Below are positions 1 through 8,568 of a DNA stretch of 64,000 nt, piece after piece (the first letter of the stretch is position 1; every line of letters begins with the position of its first letter). The notes under the pieces are model-generated. The model searched no databases. It saw only the letters and a program-made list of their open reading frames with translations, and was not told the DNA's origin. The translations under genes were made by a program, and so were the position numbers. Origin of the DNA: Bacillota bacterium. GTDB taxonomy: Bacteria > Bacillota > Clostridia > Acetivibrionales > JAEXSP01. The stretch spans positions 62,001-126,000 of the forward strand of contig JAEXSP010000038.1 in NCBI GenBank assembly GCA_023453795.1, in the 5' to 3' direction.

Positions 1-319
1 GATTATACAATGCACCGAAAAAGAAAAGATTGTCATAGGCATTAAGGTCTTCATAGAGAGCATCTGACTGTGCCATATACCCGATATGGTCAACAATGGA
101 AAGAGTAGGCATATCCTTCCCGAGAACTTTTATTTTGCCTGATGTTGGCTTGAACATGCCGACAATGGCTCTTACCAGAGTGGTTTTGCCCGACCCTGAG
201 GGGCCCAGAAAACCGATTATTTCACCTCTTCTGACATTCACATTTATTCTGTCCAGGGCCGTAAATTTACCAAATTGATGATTAACGTCCGTAACTTCCA
301 CTACCGAATCCATACTCAA
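1..319 (-). CDS. ABC transporter ATP-binding protein (partial, N-terminal part)
   Basis: This is the first ~106 residues of an ABC transporter ATPase; the rest lies beyond the left edge. The Walker A motif GPSGSGKTT sits near residue 40, and a Q-loop-like segment (GYMAQSDALYED) follows near residue 85. The family couples ATP hydrolysis in the cytoplasm to membrane transport; the partner permease is not visible. I chose the TTG at 319 because an AAAGGAG box (329-335) lies 9 nt upstream; the in-frame ATG at 313 would be 15 nt away. The box overlaps the stop codon of the upstream TetR gene, so the two are translationally linked and the TetR protein probably regulates this transporter. The substrate, perhaps a drug, cannot be told from this part. 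Confidence 0.9.
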   Translation of the reverse strand, partial: MSMDSVVEVTDVNHQFGKFTALDRINVNVRRGEIIGFLGPSGSGKTTLVRAIVGMFKPTSGKIKVLGKDMPTLSIVDHIGYMAQSDALYEDLNAYDNLFFFGALYN

Positions 320-334
320 GCAAAAGCACTCCTT

Positions 335-970
335 TCATTTTTGAGATATTCCATACAACAGAACATCGATCATATCATCAACTTCCTTACCCATATCCTC
401 GACTTGGAATTTATCACCAAATAGTTTTCTTTGTAAAATCATTATGAACATATTTCCTACAGCGCTTCTCATTACTGCTCTTGACTGTAATCCCTCACGA
501 ATCTGACCGTTTTCAACCATATTGTCATAGATGCTTTCAAATACATCCACGGCCTTCGATATTACATTCTGATAGAAGGCTTCGCGGACATCTTCGTGAT
601 ACAGCGCTTCGGTAATAATTATTCTTGTCATCGGAAAGATGGAATCCATTAGCTCCATACGGTCATAGAAAATCTCTTTCAGGAGAGTCTTCATGTCTTT
701 GTCTTTTGCGTCGGCAAGAATTTTTTCAATGGGCTTCATTACGACTTTTCCGCCGATAATCTGTATCATTTGTATAAGTATTCCCCTTAGAATGTCCTTC
801 TTTGTCTTAAAATATCTGAAAATTGTTCCTTCCGCCACACCGGCCTTTTTAGCAATTTCATTGGTAGTTGAAGCGCTGAAGCCCTTCTCGGAAAAAATAG
901 AAATTGCAGCATTTAATATTTTTTCTTCCTTTTCGGATAAACCGGAGCCTGAAAAATCAATGTTATCCAA
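335..970 (-). CDS. TetR/AcrR-family transcriptional repressor
   Basis: A 211-residue one-component regulator. The N-terminal ~55 residues form a typical TetR helix-turn-helix (EKILNAAISIFSEKGF, then TTNEIAKKAGVAEGTIFRYF); the remaining ~150 residues are the variable ligand-binding and dimerisation domain. The start is TTG at 970, with AAAGGAGG 8 nt upstream. It is the first gene of a two-gene operon with an ABC ATPase. A perfect 14-bp palindrome just downstream of its -10 box suggests that it represses its own operon. The usual role of such pairs is ligand-induced expression of an exporter; the ligand is unknown. Confidence 0.93.
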   Translation of the reverse strand: MDNIDFSGSGLSEKEEKILNAAISIFSEKGFSASTTNEIAKKAGVAEGTIFRYFKTKKDILRGILIQMIQIIGGKVVMKPIEKILADAKDKDMKTLLKEIFYDRMELMDSIFPMTRIIITEALYHEDVREAFYQNVISKAVDVFESIYDNMVENGQIREGLQSRAVMRSAVGNMFIMILQRKLFGDKFQVEDMGKEVDDMIDVLLYGISQK

Positions 971-1000
971 GTGAAAGCCTCCTTTGTAAAAATAAAAATG

Positions 1001-1014
1001 AGTGAGTACTCACT
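1001..1014. promoter_or_regulatory. Probable TetR operator (AGTGAGT/ACTCACT palindrome)
   Basis: A perfect 14-bp inverted repeat, AGTGAGTACTCACT, lies between the -10 box (1019-1024) and the ribosome binding site of the TetR gene. Many TetR/AcrR repressors bind a TGAGT-ACTCA core at such a place, so autoregulation is likely. Confidence 0.75.
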
Positions 1015-1018
1015 TTAA

Positions 1019-1047
1019 ATTATAAAATATTCCAATATAAAAAGCAA
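1019..1047 (-). promoter_or_regulatory. Promoter of the TetR-ABC operon
   Basis: On the minus strand, TTGCTT (1042-1047) is followed after 17 nt by a perfect TATAAT (1019-1024). This is a housekeeping sigma-A type promoter. The operator palindrome begins 5 bp downstream of the -10 box, so a bound repressor would block RNA polymerase. Confidence 0.75.
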
Positions 1048-1115
1048 GGGTATGCAAAGAATAATTTTATTGCCGCCAAGATTTAATTAAAATAATTCAA
1101 AGCAGGGGTAGTTTA

Positions 1116-1493
1116 TTGAACAATAAGAAGCATAAATCGATTAAAAGATATTCAAAGTGTGCTGTTATAGGTCTGGTAACGGGTATTGCCAATGGTTTGT
1201 TCGGCTCAGGGGGAGGAACCATTGCAGTTCCGGCAATGGTTCTGCTGCTTGACACTGAAGAGCATAAGGCACATGCTACAGCTATATCCGTAATACTTCC
1301 GCTTACACTTTTAAGCTCGTTCTTTTATATTTCGAATAACTACGTTAACTGGAGTCTTACTGTAAAAGTCATACTGGGTGGAATGGCAGGCGGATACATA
1401 GGTGCGAAGCTGCTTGATATATGTCCGAGCAATCTGCTTAGAAAGGTATTTGCCGTAGTTATGTTTGCGGCTGCTTTGCGAATGTTAATCTAA
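1116..1493 (+). CDS. TSUP (TauE/SafE) family permease, half-size, first subunit
   Basis: A 125-residue membrane protein matching one half of a TauE/SafE (TSUP) anion exporter. It carries the family's glycine signature (NGLFGSGGGTIAVPA) in the first membrane segment, with three to four hydrophobic stretches in all. Full TSUP proteins (~250 residues) hold two such halves in one chain; here the second half is the next gene, 19 bp downstream. The start is TTG at 1116 behind AGGGG. The family moves sulfite, sulfoacetate or similar organosulfur anions; the substrate here is unknown. Confidence 0.85.
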   Translation: MNNKKHKSIKRYSKCAVIGLVTGIANGLFGSGGGTIAVPAMVLLLDTEEHKAHATAISVILPLTLLSSFFYISNNYVNWSLTVKVILGGMAGGYIGAKLLDICPSNLLRKVFAVVMFAAALRMLI

Positions 1494-1512
1494 GTTTTAC
1501 AAGGAGGACAAT

Positions 1513-1878
1513 GTGATTCTTTTTTTGATAGGTTTGCTGTCGGGTGTAATTAGCGGCATGGGTATAGGCGGCGGAGCGATACTAATACCTGCGCTGGTTT
1601 TATTTGTGAGGCCGGATCAGCATACGGCTCAGAGCGTCAACCTGCTTTTTTTTATTCCAACTGCCGTGATTGCTCTTATCATACATATAAGAAATAAGAG
1701 GATAGACTTCAAAATAGCAATTCCTATCATAATCTTCGGTTTTTTAGGGGCCTATGCAGGATCGAAGATGGCGATGGCTCTTTCGGGTGCAATGCTCAGA
1801 AAATGGTTTGGAGTATTCCTTTTATTGATGGGGGCTTATGAAATGTTCAGAAAGGGAAAAAAACAGAAAGAAGGCTGA
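1513..1878 (+). CDS. TSUP (TauE/SafE) family permease, half-size, second subunit
   Basis: A 121-residue membrane protein and the partner half of the preceding gene. It repeats the signature (SGMGIGGGAILIPALVL) at its N-terminus and has about four hydrophobic segments. It starts with GTG at 1513 behind AAGGAGG. Both halves keep intact starts and stops with a fresh ribosome binding site, so this looks like a genuine two-gene transporter rather than a frameshift. It probably works as a heterodimer in the membrane. Confidence 0.85.
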   Translation: MILFLIGLLSGVISGMGIGGGAILIPALVLFVRPDQHTAQSVNLLFFIPTAVIALIIHIRNKRIDFKIAIPIIIFGFLGAYAGSKMAMALSGAMLRKWFGVFLLLMGAYEMFRKGKKQKEG

Positions 1879-1931
1879 TATAGTTAACCTCTGAGAATGA
1901 CGGCTGTATTGAAAGTGGGAAAGTTGTGTTA

Positions 1932-1960
1932 TTGACATTTATTTTAAAATAGCATATATT
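1932..1960 (+). promoter_or_regulatory. Promoter upstream of the lipoprotein gene
   Basis: A perfect -35 TTGACA (1932-1937), a 17-nt spacer and TATATT (1955-1960) form a near-consensus sigma-A promoter. It lies about 65 bp before the lipoprotein start at 2025. Confidence 0.75.
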
Positions 1961-2024
1961 TAAAAATCATGGATAATGCTATTTGTTAAGCTTATTCATG
2001 TAAATTTTATATCACGGAGGCAAT

Positions 2025-2786
2025 ATGCGGAAGACACTATATGTATCTATTATAACAGCTGTTCTTATAACAATGACCGCTTTCATTTCGGGATGCTCCA
2101 AAGAGGTTGAAAACGAAGGAAAGACATGGGAGAAGGTAACGATACCTTGGAAGGATTATGAGGAAGCAAGATATTCTATTACAAACGAAGGAAAGCCTAC
2201 AGCTGACGTAATACATACTATTGAAAAAGTATCTTCCAATGGTCAGACTACATATAAGATCAATAGCAATTATATGCAGAAAAAGGGTGAATACAGGACG
2301 GGAGCTATCGTTTCTTATAAGAATTTAAAGCCTATCAGCTCCTTTATTTATGATAATCCGGGAAAAGCCGATAGTAAGTTGGTTGAACTTTCGGGTGTTT
2401 ATGGGGAAAAGCTCAATATTACCGGAAAGTTTGGGAAAGAAACCAAAAGCAAAAGCATAAAGCTTCCGCCGGTTTTCTATGATAATGAAACACTGCTCCA
2501 TATTCCAAGAGTTTTTCCTATAAAGGAAGATTATTCAAGGAGAATCAGGACATGTGTGCTTAATTCTGCAGCGATAGAACCTTTCCGTATTGTTGTTGTA
2601 GGAAAGGAAAAAGTGACTGTTCCTGCAGGCACGTTTAAGTGCTTTAAGGTTAAGCTGCAATACATAGGCCTTACCGGCTATCCCAATATATACGCATGGT
2701 ACACTGCCGATAGCAGCAAAATACTTGTAAAGTATCAACAGAGTAAAGCTATGTTCAAGCTTAAAACCGTAAAATATCAAAAATAA
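2025..2786 (+). CDS. Putative lipoprotein, DUF3108-like
   Basis: A 253-residue exported protein. The N-terminus is a lipoprotein signal peptide with the lipobox ISGC ending at residue 24, so the mature protein is probably anchored to the outer face of the membrane. The body is beta-rich and ends in a stretch (VPAGTFKCFKVKLQY, then YAWYTAD) resembling DUF3108-type proteins, where conversion of a measured quantity into a folded barrel is typical; no catalytic residues stand out. It has its own promoter and terminator and so is monocistronic. The function is unknown. Confidence 0.75.
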   Translation: MRKTLYVSIITAVLITMTAFISGCSKEVENEGKTWEKVTIPWKDYEEARYSITNEGKPTADVIHTIEKVSSNGQTTYKINSNYMQKKGEYRTGAIVSYKNLKPISSFIYDNPGKADSKLVELSGVYGEKLNITGKFGKETKSKSIKLPPVFYDNETLLHIPRVFPIKEDYSRRIRTCVLNSAAIEPFRIVVVGKEKVTVPAGTFKCFKVKLQYIGLTGYPNIYAWYTADSSKILVKYQQSKAMFKLKTVKYQK

Positions 2787-2808
2787 TTTCAACATAAAAT
2801 TTATACAG

Positions 2809-2830
2809 GCTCAATTGAGCTTTTCTTTTT
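2809..2830 (+). terminator. Probable terminator after the lipoprotein gene
   Basis: The 12-bp palindrome GCTCAATTGAGC (2809-2820) is followed by a T-rich run. The stem is short, so this is a moderate call. Confidence 0.5.
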
Positions 2831-2905
2831 GCCGGTAAGAGTATTTGAAATTGCAGTGCACTTTTTGGTTCATCGGCTAAGGGCATATATGGAATTGCTT
2901 AAGTG

Positions 2906-2934
2906 TTGTAATTGTTTTTAAGCAGTGGTAATAT
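2906..2934 (+). promoter_or_regulatory. Probable promoter of the secreted protease gene
   Basis: TTGTAA (2906-2911), a 17-nt spacer and TAATAT (2929-2934) lie 55 bp before the protease start at 2989. The -35 box is imperfect. Confidence 0.5.
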
Positions 2935-2988
2935 ATTATCATACTATCAAAATTTGGGTTATCATCCCTGAATAGAAATGGAGAAAAA

Positions 2989-4854
2989 ATGAATAAGCGT
3001 CTAAAAACATTCCTTTTAATTCTCACTGTTCTGACAATTATTACAGCAAGCTGTTCGTATGTTTTTGCTGCAAGCTCATCAAAGGCAATTAGTATTGTAG
3101 TTAATCCCGTTACAGTGAAGTTTGGCGGAAAAATCGCTAATATTGACAGCTTCAGTTATTCCGCAAAGGTTTATCTTCAGCCACAGGATATTTGTAGTCG
3201 CTTAAATATTGATTACATATATGATTCAAAAACCAAGACAATCAGTATTACAGATAAAAAGCCTTTAAAAGCAGTTATGCCGGGAAAAGCGAATTTTAAA
3301 TCGGTAAAAAAACTGACGACTAAAAAAATAAACATAATATTAAATTCCGTAATAATAAGGGTAAACGGGAAGCAGCTGAAGGCAGAAAGCATCAGCTATA
3401 ACGGAAGCATATATGCTTCCGCTAAGGATATTGCAGGTGCTCTTTCAAGAGAATATAATCTGGATTCCAAAACCACGGTGCTTAATATCGGGAACAAAAC
3501 CGTTAAAACAACAGTCCCGAATGTCAATCAGAATCAAACAACACAGGATGTGAAAGTTGAACAAAAACCGCCTGTTCCGGTTTTGACACAGGACAAAACG
3601 GATATGACAAAAGGGAGTGTAACAATTACCATTTCTAATTGGGGAAATGCAGAAAAAAAAGAGTACTGCATAGACAATGGAGCGTGGCTTACATATTCTG
3701 AACCATTAACTTTAAGTTCCAATTGTAAGGTATCTGCAAAAGGTACAAATAAAGACGGTATTTCTTCAGAGGTCGGAGCGATAAAAATTACAAACATAAG
3801 GAAACTGCTTGGAAAAACCGAAGTTTCTGAAATGCGTTCGGGCGTAGTAAAGATAATAACATATGACATTAACCATGTTGAGGTAGGTAGTGGAAGCGGT
3901 TTTATAGTATCGGAGGATGGAAATGTTGTTACAAATTATCATGTAATCGATATGGCTCCTATCCTTGAAGTAAAAACTGCAGATAATGCTATATATCAAG
4001 TCGCCGGTGTTTTAAAATATGACGCTGAAAGGGATATAGCCATTTTAAAACTGAAGGATGCAGAATCGATGCCGAATATGTCTCTTGGCGATTCAGATGA
4101 CCTTAAATACGGTGAGGATATAGCTGCTATGGGGCATCCGCTTGGAATGTCGCTTACTGTAACCTTTGGCAACATAAGCAGCCTCGATTCACCCGGAGGA
4201 TTAACAAGAAAAGAATACAATGATATTCAGTTTTCAGCACCGATATCTCAGGGTAATAGCGGAGGCCCTTTGGTGAACATGTACGGGGATGTTGTAGGAA
4301 TAAATTATTCGGTAATGGTTGAAGGACAAAACCTCAACTATGCAATTCCGATAAATGAATTGAAACCTATGCTTGACGGTTTAGGGCCTGTTAAAAGCCC
4401 AGCGGCTGTAATAAAAGAGGTCTATCCTGAAATGACTTATAACGAGTTGGCTTATTACATGTATCTCAATTACCCGGTCTACAGTGTTGATGGCTATAAT
4501 TTTAATTTCGACAACTTTTTGATTTCCGAGTACAGCAAAGATCCTAACGAAGTGGATGTATACGTTCAATTAGGAACTGAGAAGTATAATGAGTTGGTTA
4601 AAGCCGAAAAAAACGGAGGTAAAAGTGCTGCCGAAAAATGGTGCCGGGACATTTACGATACTGTGAAGGCTGCATTCCCAAATAAAACGGTAGATGTTCT
4701 GATCTGCAATATTGATTTCTTTGATAGTAAGCCTTCGGGATATAGCGACGACGAAATTTATTATGATGAATCAACGGGAGAGTATATAGTAGTCAAACTT
4801 AAATTGGAGTTCACAATTGTGGACTCAACCAACAAGGTTCAATGGATGGATTAA
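2989..4854 (+). CDS. Secreted trypsin-like (S1C/HtrA-type) serine protease with stalk domains
   Basis: A 621-residue exported protease. A signal peptide (residues 1 to about 27) is followed by two copper-amine-oxidase-N-type beta domains (~35-160), a Cys-poor Ig/chitobiase-like module (~195-265) and a trypsin-like domain (~280-470). The catalytic triad is visible: His318 in TNYHVID, Asp349 in ERDIAILKL and Ser424 in QGNSGGP. HtrA proteases usually carry a C-terminal PDZ domain; here the last ~150 residues are a different, acidic, unrecognised domain. The stalk modules suggest attachment near the cell wall, with a role in protein quality control or processing outside the cell. It is monocistronic, ending before a strong terminator. 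Confidence 0.88.
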   Translation: MNKRLKTFLLILTVLTIITASCSYVFAASSSKAISIVVNPVTVKFGGKIANIDSFSYSAKVYLQPQDICSRLNIDYIYDSKTKTISITDKKPLKAVMPGKANFKSVKKLTTKKINIILNSVIIRVNGKQLKAESISYNGSIYASAKDIAGALSREYNLDSKTTVLNIGNKTVKTTVPNVNQNQTTQDVKVEQKPPVPVLTQDKTDMTKGSVTITISNWGNAEKKEYCIDNGAWLTYSEPLTLSSNCKVSAKGTNKDGISSEVGAIKITNIRKLLGKTEVSEMRSGVVKIITYDINHVEVGSGSGFIVSEDGNVVTNYHVIDMAPILEVKTADNAIYQVAGVLKYDAERDIAILKLKDAESMPNMSLGDSDDLKYGEDIAAMGHPLGMSLTVTFGNISSLDSPGGLTRKEYNDIQFSAPISQGNSGGPLVNMYGDVVGINYSVMVEGQNLNYAIPINELKPMLDGLGPVKSPAAVIKEVYPEMTYNELAYYMYLNYPVYSVDGYNFNFDNFLISEYSKDPNEVDVYVQLGTEKYNELVKAEKNGGKSAAEKWCRDIYDTVKAAFPNKTVDVLICNIDFFDSKPSGYSDDEIYYDESTGEYIVVKLKLEFTIVDSTNKVQWMD

Positions 4855-4996
4855 TCTCTAATCTGCAGGGACCTGGTGGGAAATAACAAAACAGGATATG
4901 GATAAAATCAAACCCGTTCGACAGTAAGCTAAATAGAGTCGAAGCCATTAATAACTATTCAAAAAACAACTGAAAATTGAATAGTGAGAATATTTA

Positions 4997-5042
4997 CCAA
5001 GAGCCATATGTAAAATAATTACATATGGCTCTTGGTTTTTTA
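4997..5042 (+). terminator. Strong rho-independent terminator between the protease and pilB
   Basis: A perfect 17-bp stem (4997-5013 paired with 5019-5035), a 5-nt AATAA loop and a T run make a textbook terminator. It lies ~140 bp after the protease stop and only 55 bp before pilB, so it could also act as an attenuator of a pilus leader transcript. Confidence 0.85.
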
Positions 5043-5096
5043 TCTGCCAAAGTAAAATACGATAATAGTTCTTTTCTACAATAAGGGGGTGGCTTA

Positions 5097-7385
5097 ATGA
5101 TAACGGATAAAAGAGACATAACTGAAATGCTGCTTAAGGAAAACAAAATATCTTCAGAACAACTTAAAGAGGCATTGCTGTTGAAATTACAATCAAAAAG
5201 AGAAATTGAAGATATCATTGTTGAGCAGGGCTATGTTACGAAGAAAGACATAATACAGGCCAAAGCCAAAAAACTTGAGGTAGACTTTTTAGACCTTGAG
5301 GAATATGCAATTAAGGATGTTGTCAGAGTAATCTCATTGGTACCGGGAAGCATAGCAAAAAGGCATGCAGCTTTACCGATTGAGATAAATGAAGGAGTTT
5401 TGACCGTTGCAATGAAAGACCCTACAGATATATTTGCAATCGATGACCTTCATCTGGCTGCCTCATTGGAAATAAGACCAGTTTTATCAGACCCGGACTT
5501 AATTAGGGAGAAGCTTAAAAAGTTCTACCCCGATGAATATGAAACTACAGGATACACTCATAAAGCTAACAATTCTGACCAATCACATGAATCTTCCGTG
5601 AAAAAAGTGATTACCCCTGAAAGAAATTTTAAAAAAGAGATGGAGCTTGAACGGGAAAGCGCTAAGGACAGGATCGGAAGACAATTGACCGATTCGGGCA
5701 TCATATCGGAAGAACAGCTTAAGACAGCCCTTGCGATTCAATCCAAGGATGGCGGGAGAATTGGCGAAATATTGGTAGAAAGAGGGTATCTTGACTTAAG
5801 AACTCTCTATGAATTTCTTGAAAAGCAGCTCAAGGTTCCTTTTATTGACCTTGAGAATGTTGAAATTCCTGAAGAAACAGTAAAGCTGATTAGCCCCAAT
5901 ATTGCCCGCAGATATACGCTTGTGCCTATTCAGAAGGATGATACCTTTTTAGAGGTTGCAATGAGCGATCCTATAAACATATTTTGCATAGATGATTTGA
6001 GACTTGCGACAGGAATGGAGATTATTCCATTGCTTGCAAGCTCTGTTCATATCAACGCTATCCTCGATAAGCATTACCAAGCCTCTGAAACTGATTCAAA
6101 AACAGGGAGCGAAAAAAAGATAATAGACTTCGAGGAAGAAATAAAGAAAGTCAATCAGGAAATTGCAATAGAAATAAATGAAGCATCGAAGGAAGAAGAT
6201 ACCCTTGAAATCAGCGATGTAGAAAATGCACCGATAGTCAAGATGCTGAATCTCGTATTCAACAATGCCGTTGTCAGCGGAGCGAGCGATATACATATAG
6301 AGCCTTATGAGGACAGTGTCCTTATAAGGTACAGGATTGACGGTCAACTGGTTGAAACAATGAGGTATGAGAAAAAGATCCTTTCCCCGCTTGTTGCAAG
6401 AATCAAAATAATAAGCGGGCTCAATATAGCCGAGAAAAGGCTTCCGCAGGATGGACGCATAAGTCTGAACATAGACGGAAAGGAATATGACTTCCGTGTA
6501 TCTGTACTTCCTACAATGTTTGGGGAAAAGGTTGTTATAAGGGTTGCCGACAAGCAGGGCTTTAATGTTCCTAAAAAAGAGCTTGGCTTTACTGACACAG
6601 ATATCAGGAAGTTTGACGACATACTTTCCAACCCGCATGGAATAGTTCTTGTAACAGGGCCTACGGGAAGCGGTAAATCAACCACGCTGTATACTGCTTT
6701 GCGTGAATTGTGCAAACCGAATGTCAACATACTTACTGTTGAAGATCCTGTCGAGTGCATAGTCAGGGGCGTCAATCAGGTTCAGGTCAATACCAAGGCA
6801 GGACTTACCTTTGCAACGGCACTCAGAGCCTTTTTAAGGCAGGACCCGGATATCATTATGGTCGGTGAAATACGCGATGCCGAAACGGCGCAGATTGCAA
6901 CCAGGGCAGCTATTACAGGGCATTTGGTTCTAAGCACCCTTCATACCAATGATGCTGCAAGCTCCATAACGAGAATGATAGACATGGGGATAGAACCATA
7001 TATGATTTCATCGTCTGTAGTTGGAGTTATTGCACAAAGACTTGTGAGAAGGCTGTGTGTCAAGTGCAGGGAAGAGTATATACCTACACTTAGTGAAATG
7101 GAAGCCATGAACATTGACAGAAGCAATAATCTTAAGCTTTACATGCCCAGAGGCTGTCCCGCCTGCAATAATACAGGCTATAAGGGCAGGGTGGCTGTAT
7201 TTGAAGTCATGAGCATAGACCGTGATTTGAGGGGTATGATAGCGAAAAATGCTGCTGCGGATTCTATTAAGGATGCTGCTGTCAGCAACGGCATGAATAC
7301 CTTAAGAGATAACTGTATCAACATGGTTACAGCCGGAATAACATCTATTGATGAAATGCTGAGAGTTACACATACCAAAGACTGA
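5097..7385 (+). CDS. pilB: Type IV pilus extension ATPase PilB (GspE family)
   Basis: A 762-residue cytoplasmic hexameric ATPase that powers pilin polymerisation. Two tandem MshEN-type N-terminal domains (roughly residues 1-140 and 195-350) precede the T2SSE ATPase domain. The Walker A motif GPTGSGKSTT is near residue 521, the Asp box and GHLVLSTLHTNDA follow, and a tetracysteine zinc site (CVKC near 655, CPAC near 689) is the PilB/GspE signature. MshEN domains bind cyclic di-GMP in known members, so pilus extension may answer to that messenger. It is the first gene of the pilus operon; its stop overlaps the next reading frame by one base. Confidence 0.96.
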   Translation: MITDKRDITEMLLKENKISSEQLKEALLLKLQSKREIEDIIVEQGYVTKKDIIQAKAKKLEVDFLDLEEYAIKDVVRVISLVPGSIAKRHAALPIEINEGVLTVAMKDPTDIFAIDDLHLAASLEIRPVLSDPDLIREKLKKFYPDEYETTGYTHKANNSDQSHESSVKKVITPERNFKKEMELERESAKDRIGRQLTDSGIISEEQLKTALAIQSKDGGRIGEILVERGYLDLRTLYEFLEKQLKVPFIDLENVEIPEETVKLISPNIARRYTLVPIQKDDTFLEVAMSDPINIFCIDDLRLATGMEIIPLLASSVHINAILDKHYQASETDSKTGSEKKIIDFEEEIKKVNQEIAIEINEASKEEDTLEISDVENAPIVKMLNLVFNNAVVSGASDIHIEPYEDSVLIRYRIDGQLVETMRYEKKILSPLVARIKIISGLNIAEKRLPQDGRISLNIDGKEYDFRVSVLPTMFGEKVVIRVADKQGFNVPKKELGFTDTDIRKFDDILSNPHGIVLVTGPTGSGKSTTLYTALRELCKPNVNILTVEDPVECIVRGVNQVQVNTKAGLTFATALRAFLRQDPDIIMVGEIRDAETAQIATRAAITGHLVLSTLHTNDAASSITRMIDMGIEPYMISSSVVGVIAQRLVRRLCVKCREEYIPTLSEMEAMNIDRSNNLKLYMPRGCPACNNTGYKGRVAVFEVMSIDRDLRGMIAKNAAADSIKDAAVSNGMNTLRDNCINMVTAGITSIDEMLRVTHTKD

Positions 7386-7405
7386 TGGATGTGGGGGTTG
7401 GTTAT

Positions 7406-8461
7406 ATGAATTTAAACAAGCTTTTGGAAAGTACTGTTCTGAACGCTGCTTCAGACCTTCACATATGTGCAGGTATTCCTCCTGTTATCAGGGTTAACGG
7501 AGACCTCCGGTATCTTGATCAGCCCGTTCTTGTTCCTCAGGATTGTGAGAACCTTATGAAGCAGTGCTTGTCTAATGAGGCCTATGAAACTCTTTTGAAC
7601 AAGGGAGAGGTCGATATTTCCTACTCTTTGCCAAGCAGGGCCAGATTCAGGGTAAATGTTTTCAAGCAGCGAAACACATATGCAATTGCAATAAGGGCGA
7701 TACCGTCAGATTCTCCTAAAATAACTGAATTGGGGCTTCCTGAGAAGATATGTGATCTGGCGTTTAAACAAAGAGGGCTTGTTCTGGTCACAGGGCCTAC
7801 CGGAAGCGGGAAGACTACCACCCTGGCATCAATGCTTGATTACATAAATGACAACAAGAAATGCCATATAGTAACCATCGAAGACCCCATTGAATTCCTC
7901 CATAAGCATAAAATGAGTGTAATTAATCAGAGAGAAATAGGAGTTGACACGAACAATTATTCAAACGCACTGAGAGCAGTATTGAGAGAGGACCCTGACG
8001 TGATTCTTATTGGCGAGATGAGGGATCAGGAGACAATAGCGACAGCTCTGACAGCTGCTGAGACAGGACATCTTGTATTATCTACGTTGCATACCGTTGG
8101 AGCGGCAAAGACAATCGACAGGATAATAGATGTATTTCCGCCTCACCAGCAGTCACAGGTCAGAAGCCAGCTGTCAACGGTTTTGGAGGGCATAATATCC
8201 CAACAGCTTATAAAAAAGGCAGACGGAAGCGGACGTGTCCTTGCAACCGAACTAATGCTGTGGACGCCGGCAATAGCCAACATGATACGTGAAGGAAGGG
8301 TTCATCAGATTAATGCATACATTCATACGGGAGTTCAATTCGGCATGTTCTCAATGGACAGCAGCATAGCAGGTCTATATAAGTCCAAGCTGATCGACTG
8401 CCAAAGTGTGGCACAGTATGCTGTAGACATAGACAACGTCAAGAAGCTTCTGGCCCTATAA
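7406..8461 (+). CDS. pilT: Type IV pilus retraction ATPase PilT
   Basis: A 351-residue hexameric ATPase that depolymerises the pilus and drives twitching motility and DNA uptake in known systems. It has the PilT N-terminus (NAASDLHICAGIPPVIRVNG), Walker A GPTGSGKTTT near residue 130, the Walker B/Asp box (REDPDVILIGEMRD), the His box (GHLVLSTLHT), and lacks the tetracysteine of PilB. I place the start at ATG 7406, 8 nt after GGGGG, where PilT homology begins; an in-frame ATG at 7385 overlaps the pilB stop. With pilB and pilC this makes a motile, retractable pilus likely. Confidence 0.96.
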   Translation: MNLNKLLESTVLNAASDLHICAGIPPVIRVNGDLRYLDQPVLVPQDCENLMKQCLSNEAYETLLNKGEVDISYSLPSRARFRVNVFKQRNTYAIAIRAIPSDSPKITELGLPEKICDLAFKQRGLVLVTGPTGSGKTTTLASMLDYINDNKKCHIVTIEDPIEFLHKHKMSVINQREIGVDTNNYSNALRAVLREDPDVILIGEMRDQETIATALTAAETGHLVLSTLHTVGAAKTIDRIIDVFPPHQQSQVRSQLSTVLEGIISQQLIKKADGSGRVLATELMLWTPAIANMIREGRVHQINAYIHTGVQFGMFSMDSSIAGLYKSKLIDCQSVAQYAVDIDNVKKLLAL

Positions 8462-8568
8462 AGGAATATGAACCCTACTAAACCGGAATATCGTGATTAA
8501 GCTTCTATACTTCAAAAAAGTGTCATAAATTAATTTCGTCATTCATATCGTTAAATGGGGGATAAAAT

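Noticed and set aside
6096..6775. Long minus-strand frames inside pilB
   Set aside because: They are antisense to a strongly supported gene and encode compositions typical of shadow frames.
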